Shown: positions 59,567 through 64,000 of the stretch, in pieces
Numbering within the stretch: position 1 is the first letter of the stretch
How the letters are laid out: each line of letters opens with the position of its first letter
Assembly: GCA_027492205.1 (NCBI GenBank)
Contig: JAOZFN010000010.1
Location: forward strand, 61,924-125,923
Reading direction: 5' to 3'
Length of the DNA: 64,000 nt
Source of the DNA: Thermoproteota archaeon
Lineage (GTDB): Archaea > Korarchaeota > Korarchaeia > Korarchaeales > Korarchaeaceae
Position numbers and translations under genes: made by a program
The notes under the pieces: model-generated
The model's input: only the letters and a program-made list of their open reading frames with translations
Told to the model about the DNA's origin: nothing
Database searches by the model: none

Positions 59567-60073
59567 ATGAGCACGAGGGTTCCGCTGCCATACACGCCAA
59601 AGGTGCTCGAGCTCTTCAGGAATCCGAAGAACCTCGGCAAGATGGAGAACCCAGACGCCGCCGCCCAAGCTGGAAGCCCCGCGTGCGGCGACGTAATCAG
59701 CCTCTACCTCAGGATAGCTCGGGGGGACCGCGTGGAGGTAATCGAGGATGCCAAGTTCGAGAGCTACGGGTGCGCCGCGAACGTAGCGGCGGCCAGCATG
59801 CTGACGGAGATGATCAAGGGCAAGACGTTGAGGGAGGCGTGGGAGGTGGAGTGGCAGGAGGTCGCCGAGGCCCTGGGGGGCCTGCCGCCCGTCAAGAGGC
59901 ACTGCAGCATCCTGGCAGTTGGGGCCCTGAGGAGGGCCATAAGGGCATACTACGAGCACAGGGATCGAAAGCCGGACTGGCTGCCCGAGGAACTCACGAT
60001 GGCCGAGAAGCAGGCCCTGGAAGAGGAGGAACTCATTGAGAGGATGTACGGTGGTAGGCTTGGTCGAGGCTGA
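59567..60073 (+). CDS. iscU: IscU-type Fe-S cluster scaffold protein
   Basis: A 168-residue IscU/NifU-N protein. The cluster ligands are in SPACGDVISLYLRI (Cys and Asp), FESYGCAANVAAAS (Cys) and VKRHCSILAVGALR (Cys). A C-terminal helical tail of about 40 residues (DWLPEELTMAEKQALEEEEL) extends beyond the usual end. ATG 59567 is preceded by AGGAGGG with good spacing. It takes sulfur from IscS upstream. It overlaps the TusA-like gene by 38 bp. Confidence 0.95.
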   Translation: MSTRVPLPYTPKVLELFRNPKNLGKMENPDAAAQAGSPACGDVISLYLRIARGDRVEVIEDAKFESYGCAANVAAASMLTEMIKGKTLREAWEVEWQEVAEALGGLPPVKRHCSILAVGALRRAIRAYYEHRDRKPDWLPEELTMAEKQALEEEELIERMYGGRLGRG

Positions 60074-60359
60074 GGGAGGAGGCGGCCGAGGCGATCGGGG
60101 GGAGGTCGCGGCAGGAGACTACTCGGTGGTGGCCGAGCTGGACATATCCGGGAGGTCGAAGAAGTGCGTCGAGTCCCCCCTGATCTCCCTCACCAGGGCG
60201 ATGTCGGCCCTCCGACCGGGTGAGGCCGTGCTCGTGAGGTTCGACCCGGAGAGGACCCCAGCCAGGGCCATTCGTCTGATGGCGACCAAGAGGCGTCTGG
60301 GATTTGCTCTTCTGAGCACGGGAGAAGTTTACTCCTGCCTCATCTACTCTCCGCGGTGA
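60036..60359 (+). CDS. TusA-like sulfur carrier protein
   Basis: A protein of up to 107 residues. The core reads VVAELDISGRSKKCVESPLI, SLTRAMSALRPGEAVLVRFD, and a final strand, matching the TusA alpha-beta sandwich with Cys at the start of the first helix (here KKCVESP rather than CPxP). TusA proteins relay persulfide sulfur. Possible starts are TTG 60036, GTG 60051 and TTG 60060; the first residues (GGGGRGDRG) look non-structural. Its place straight after IscU suggests that sulfur from IscS also reaches this carrier. Confidence 0.72.
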   Translation: MRGCTVVGLVEAEGGGGRGDRGEVAAGDYSVVAELDISGRSKKCVESPLISLTRAMSALRPGEAVLVRFDPERTPARAIRLMATKRRLGFALLSTGEVYSCLIYSPR

Positions 60360-60402
60360 TAACCGGTGGTGAGCCGGGCCCTCTCTGAGGAAATCATATT
60401 AT

Positions 60403-60810
60403 ATGGCCGGCGATGGCCGCTCCTTCGGTGTCGGGGAATTGATGGGGTTCATACTGGAGGGGGCAGTGTGGAAGGGTACGGCCATATTCGGCAGCATAGG
60501 GCCCACCGAGATCATCCTGCTGCTCATCCTGGCCCTGATACTCCTCGGGCCCAGCAAGTTGCCTGAACTCGCCAGGAGCCTCGGCCAGGCCATTAACGAG
60601 TTCAAGAGGGCCACATCCCAGGCCATGGAGACCTCCCCAGCGACCCCCGCTCCGGCTCAGGCTCAGGTGCAGGAGGTCGCCCCCGCGAAGCGGGAGAAGA
60701 GCGTCAGGGAGCTGGCCAGGGAACTCGGCATCGACACCACTGGCAAGACGGACGAGGAGATTGAGAAGGAGATCATAGCCCTCGTGAAGAAGAGGGAGTC
60801 GTCTGAGTAG
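60403..60810 (+). CDS. tatA: TatA-type twin-arginine translocase subunit
   Basis: The signature GPTEIILLLILALILLGPSK (helix with GP hinge) and LPELARSLGQAINEFKRATS (amphipathic helix) define TatA/E. A Pro/Ala/Gln linker and a C-terminal helix pair (VRELARELGIDTTGKTDEEI) follow. The frame begins at 60403, close to a TATA element at about 60391-60397, so the real start is probably downstream (ATG 60442 or GTG 60466). It forms the protein-conducting element for folded, often Fe-S or Moco, exported proteins. TatC is not in the window. Confidence 0.9.
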   Translation: MAGDGRSFGVGELMGFILEGAVWKGTAIFGSIGPTEIILLLILALILLGPSKLPELARSLGQAINEFKRATSQAMETSPATPAPAQAQVQEVAPAKREKSVRELARELGIDTTGKTDEEIEKEIIALVKKRESSE

Positions 60811-60896
60811 GGCAGGCAGGGCCGGGAGGGCCTGGATGGCCCCTCAGATGGGGGCTGACCGCCTGATTTTTACCTCTCCCCTCTGCGTGGGGAGGG

Positions 60897-62138
60897 GTGT
60901 TCAGCCTGCTCGACGTTGAGAAGATTCGGGAAGATTTTCCGATACTCTCGAGGGTGATCTCAGGTCGGAGGCTGGTCTACTTCGACAACGCGGCCACTAC
61001 CCAGAGGCCCCGCCAGGCCATCGAGGCCGTGAGGGGGTTCTACGAGGAGCACAACGCCAACGTTCACAGGGGGCTCCACACGCTCAGTCAGGAGGCCTCC
61101 GAGCTCTACGAGGAGGCCCACGAGATCCTTGCGAAGTTCATAGGGGCCTCCGGGATGGAGGAGGTCGCCTTCCTGGCGGGAACGACCGACGCGCTCAACG
61201 CCGTCGCCGACGGCTGGGCGTGTAGAAACCTGGGTCCAGACGACAGGATAGTGACCACTGTGCTTGAGCACCACAGCAACATGCTCCCCTGGAGGAGGGC
61301 GGCCCAGAGGACCGGCGCCGAGCTCGTCTACGTCGACGTCACGGAAGGCGGGCTGCTCAGGTGGGACCAGCTCGAGAACGCGATCAACGAGAGGACCCGG
61401 CTTGTCGCGATAACCGGGATGTCCAACGTGACGGGCCAGATCGTGGACGTGGCCGAGGTGGCCAAGCTGGCCCACGAGGTCGACGCCGTCTTGGTGGTGG
61501 ACGGGGCCCAGGCGGTGCCCCACATGCCCGTGAACGTCCGCCAGGCCGGGATAGATTTCCTGGCCTTCTCGGGGCACAAGATGCTTGGTCCCACTGGGAT
61601 AGGGGTCCTCTACGGTAGGCGGGACCTCCTGGAGCGCATGGACCCTCCGAGGGTCGGCGGGGGAATGATCAGGGACGTCACGCTTGACGGGGCCGAGTGG
61701 GCCGACCTACCCTGGAGGCTCGAAGCGGGCACGCCCCACATCGCCGGCGCCGTGGGGCTCGCCGAGGCGGCGAAGTACCTCATGGACCTCGGGATGGAGG
61801 CGGTCAGGGAGCACGAGAAGAGGCTCACGGAGCTTGCGCTGAGGCTCATTGAGGACAGGCTCCCCGAGGAGGTCGAGGTCTATGGGCCTAGGGACGTTGA
61901 GGAGAGGGGAGGGATAGTTACCCTCAACGTCAGGGGCCTCGACCCCCACATGACGGCCTCCCTGCTGGACGCCTTCGGGATAGCGGTCAGGTCGGGGCTA
62001 CACTGCGCCCACCCGCTGCACCGGAGGATCGGCGCGGCGGAGGGCACCGTGAGGGCGAGCTTCTACGTGTACAACACGGAGGAGGAGGTAAGGACGTTTG
62101 TGGACGCATTGGTCGAGATAGCCGAAACGGCGAAGTGA
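60897..62138 (+). CDS. sufS: Cysteine desulfurase, SufS/CsdA type
   Basis: A 413-residue SufS-class enzyme. Features are REDFPILSRVISGRRLVYFD, DNAATTQRP, YEEHNANVHRGLHTLSQEAS, VLEHHSNMLPW, VDGAQAVPHMP, the PLP lysine in FLAFSGHKMLGPTGIGVLYG and the active Cys in AVRSGLHCAHPLHRRIG. GTG 60897 is about 30 bp from GATTTTTA (60865-60872). It is a second desulfurase beside the IscS-type one; SufB, SufC and SufD are not adjacent, so its sulfur acceptor is not evident here. Confidence 0.94.
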   Translation: MFSLLDVEKIREDFPILSRVISGRRLVYFDNAATTQRPRQAIEAVRGFYEEHNANVHRGLHTLSQEASELYEEAHEILAKFIGASGMEEVAFLAGTTDALNAVADGWACRNLGPDDRIVTTVLEHHSNMLPWRRAAQRTGAELVYVDVTEGGLLRWDQLENAINERTRLVAITGMSNVTGQIVDVAEVAKLAHEVDAVLVVDGAQAVPHMPVNVRQAGIDFLAFSGHKMLGPTGIGVLYGRRDLLERMDPPRVGGGMIRDVTLDGAEWADLPWRLEAGTPHIAGAVGLAEAAKYLMDLGMEAVREHEKRLTELALRLIEDRLPEEVEVYGPRDVEERGGIVTLNVRGLDPHMTASLLDAFGIAVRSGLHCAHPLHRRIGAAEGTVRASFYVYNTEEEVRTFVDALVEIAETAK

Positions 62139-62202
62139 CGACCGATTTCCCCGAGGATCCGCCCGCGGTGGACTCCCCGAAGCGTGGTGACGTGAAATCA
62201 CA

Positions 62203-62216
62203 AGCCCCCAGGGGGG
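62203..62216. repeat. GCCCCC-AG-GGGGGC palindrome after sufS
   Basis: A short perfect hairpin lies in the 190 bp between sufS and the reductase gene. No T-tract follows it on either side, so it is not a clear terminator. Confidence 0.4.
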
Positions 62217-62327
62217 CATAAGGGCAAAACTATCACCAACTTCCTCTCACAGGCGGTCGCTCGGACCTGAAGTGGCGGATCAATCCATAAAATGGTCCGA
62301 TGTTTCTCCTAAGCCTGAGGCGGACAG

Positions 62328-64000
62328 ATGGCGGAGGATCAGCCGACCCCGGAACGCCCCCAGGTTGACAGGGTCATCAAGAGGGATGGCAGGGAAGTCC
62401 CGTTTGACGTCCACAGAATTCGACGCGCCATAACCCGGGCAATGCGCGAGGTGAATCAGTACGACGAGAAGAAGCTCAGTCAGGTCGTCGACTACGTGGT
62501 CCAAGTCATCAACGAGAGCTACAACAGGGAGACCCCGCCCCACGTGGAGGACATCCAGGACATCATAGAGTACTCACTCGTGAAGCACGGCCTCTTCCAG
62601 GTGGCCAAGGCGTACATCCTCTACCGCAAGGAGAGGGAGAGGATCAGGAAGGAGAAGATGGCCATCCTAGGGAAGGAGTACGCCGACGAGGTCGACAAGA
62701 GGCTCTCCCTCAACGCGATCAGGCTCCTCGCCTCGAGGTACCTGATGAAGGACGAGGAGGGCCGCCTTATCGAGGACCCCAAGGGCATGTTCGTCAGGGT
62801 CGCGGCCCTCGTGGTCATCCCCGACTTACTGTACGACCCCAGGGTCTACGACAAGACGGGGGGGCAGCCGGTCCACCCGCGCGAGGACTTCGACCCCGAG
62901 GAGTGGGAGGGCAGGGTCGGCCTCGCGGGAATTGGGGGGCCGGAGTTCGCGTGGAACCTCTACCACTTGGAGAGGATGAAGGCGCTGTACGACGAGCTGA
63001 ACTCCCAGGGCAAGATGAGGGTTTCCTGGTCCAGGCTCTGGGACATGATCCTCGCTGGAGAGTTCGACGACCACTACTGGGACTTCCTCGAGTACTACCG
63101 GCTCATGGCGGAGCTGAGGTTCCTGCCCAACTCCCCGACCCTGTTCAACGCGGGAACGAGGCTGGGTCAGCTATCGGCCTGCTTCGTCCTAGACATGGAG
63201 GACAGCCTCGACTCCATCATGAAGGCCGCCGTGGACGCCTCCAAGATATTCCAGAGCGGAGGCGGGATAGGGATCAACTACTCAAAGCTCAGGCCCGAGG
63301 GCGACATAGTCCGCTCGACCAACGGCAGGGCCAGCGGCCCGGTCTCCTTCATGAGGATAATCGACGTTATCACCGACGTCGTTAAGCAGGGAGGGCGCAG
63401 GAGAGGCGCCAACATGGGGATACTGGAGGTCTGGCACCCCGACATCTGGAAGTTCATCGAGTGCAAGGGCAAGCCCGGCCAGTACGAGAACTTCAACATC
63501 TCGGTCATGATCACAGGTGACTTCTGGGAGGCTTACGAGAGGGATGAGCCCTATCCGCTGATCAACCCACGGAACGGCGAGGTCTGGGGGACCGCCAATC
63601 CAAGGGAACTCTTCAGGAAGATAGCCGAGCTGGCCTGGAAGACCGGGGACCCGGGGGTCCTGTTCGCCGACAACATTAACAAAAGAAATGTACTCAAATC
63701 CGCACTAGGTGAAATAAAATCCACAAACCCCTGCGGGGAGGAGCCTCTATATCCTTATGAGTCCTGCAACCTAGGAAGCATCAACCTCTACGCCTACGTG
63801 AGGATAGACGAAGACACCGGCGCCGCCGAGTTCGACTGGGAGGCCTACGCGAGGGACATCAGGCTGGCCCTCCACTTCTTGGACAACGTGATAGACGTGA
63901 ACAAGTTCCCGCTCCCGGAGATAGAGAGGCAGACCAAGCTCACAAGGAAGGTCGGGCTGGGCCTGATGGGCCTAGCTGACGTGCTCTTCGCCCTCGGGAT
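62328..64000 (+). CDS. nrdJ: Class II (adenosylcobalamin-dependent) ribonucleotide reductase, 3' end outside window
   Basis: The frame from ATG 62328 stays open to the edge (about 557 residues). An ATP cone comes first (VDRVIKRDGREVPFDVHRIR, AKAYILYRKERERI). The catalytic barrel shows LPNSPTLFNAG, GQLSACFVLDMEDSLDSIMK (first Cys of the redox pair), FQSGGGIGINYSKLRPEGD, GRASGPVSFM, KQGGRRRGANMGILEVWHPD, FNISVMIT and the NPCGEEPLYPYESCNLGSIN segment with the radical Cys. GLGLMGLADVLFALG is near the cut. The motif set is that of class II enzymes. A stretch around 63671-63780 has unusually AT-rich codons. TATA-like CCATAAAATGG is at 62285-62295. Confidence 0.93.
   Translation, partial: MAEDQPTPERPQVDRVIKRDGREVPFDVHRIRRAITRAMREVNQYDEKKLSQVVDYVVQVINESYNRETPPHVEDIQDIIEYSLVKHGLFQVAKAYILYRKERERIRKEKMAILGKEYADEVDKRLSLNAIRLLASRYLMKDEEGRLIEDPKGMFVRVAALVVIPDLLYDPRVYDKTGGQPVHPREDFDPEEWEGRVGLAGIGGPEFAWNLYHLERMKALYDELNSQGKMRVSWSRLWDMILAGEFDDHYWDFLEYYRLMAELRFLPNSPTLFNAGTRLGQLSACFVLDMEDSLDSIMKAAVDASKIFQSGGGIGINYSKLRPEGDIVRSTNGRASGPVSFMRIIDVITDVVKQGGRRRGANMGILEVWHPDIWKFIECKGKPGQYENFNISVMITGDFWEAYERDEPYPLINPRNGEVWGTANPRELFRKIAELAWKTGDPGVLFADNINKRNVLKSALGEIKSTNPCGEEPLYPYESCNLGSINLYAYVRIDEDTGAAEFDWEAYARDIRLALHFLDNVIDVNKFPLPEIERQTKLTRKVGLGLMGLADVLFALG

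Noticed and set aside
62139..62327. Possible cobalamin riboswitch before the B12-dependent reductase
   Set aside because: No B12-box-like core was recognisable, and a TATA element at about 62290 would leave too short a leader.

Overview
The window looks like a chromosomal contig from an uncultivated, probably thermophilic archaeon of the TACK/Korarchaeota-Thermoproteota type. It is GC-rich, and arginine is mostly coded by AGG. Gene starts are often GTG or TTG. Many starts lie 24-33 bp downstream of a TATA-like box with no Shine-Dalgarno, as expected for leaderless archaeal transcripts. The gene families are archaeal: a presenilin homologue, Rab-like GTPases, a two-lobed KaiC-like ATPase, the AmrS radical SAM enzyme, DtxR/Lrp/PadR regulators, VapBC and a class II ribonucleotide reductase. 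I saw no rRNA, tRNA, CRISPR array or insertion sequence. The lineage is inferred from gene content only.

Layout. 1-9.1 kb: a secreted C13-like peptidase with calcium-binding repeats, a frameshifted membrane protein, a longin-like protein plus Rab-like GTPase pair, an MFS transporter, a KaiC-like ATPase, an Asp/Glu racemase, a DUF116-like protein and a broken membrane-anchored regulator. 9.1-18.3 kb: presenilin-like protease, MobB, AmrS, an HExxH membrane protein, two related MFS transporters around an aldo/keto reductase, then a methyltransferase-like protein and a second small GTPase. 18.3-31.1 kb: phosphatase, GNAT, V4R-like protein, CPBP protease, macro domain, a cytochrome-like membrane operon, further transporters and a glutamine synthetase homologue divergent from an Lrp regulator. 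32.3-35.4 kb: a complete Zn/Mn ABC uptake operon with its DtxR regulator and two palindromic operators. 35.5-42.1 kb: a BMP-type nucleoside ABC importer followed by convergent CTP synthase.

42.1-47.2 kb is accessory DNA. It holds a second copy of the membrane-anchored family interrupted by an in-frame TAG, a frameshifted minimal nucleotidyltransferase, an ASCH-like protein, an AbiEi/AbiEii-like pair, a DUF2283-like protein, a PIN-domain remnant and a frameshifted membrane protein. 47.3-54.5 kb: acetyl-CoA synthetase, DUF2284 protein divergent from a ZIP transporter, VapBC, a molybdopterin oxidoreductase, a flavin reductase and a PLP decarboxylase. 54.5-58.3 kb is a copper module: CopB-type ATPase, secreted PepSY-like protein, a Cys-Pro-Cys membrane microprotein and a PadR-TRASH regulator. 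58.3-62.1 kb is a sulfur/Fe-S cluster: IscS, IscU, TusA-like, TatA, SufS. The window ends inside a class II ribonucleotide reductase gene.

Several reading frames are broken by single-base shifts at short homopolymers, nearly all in the direction expected if one base is missing. Sequencing or assembly error is therefore a serious alternative to genuine gene decay.
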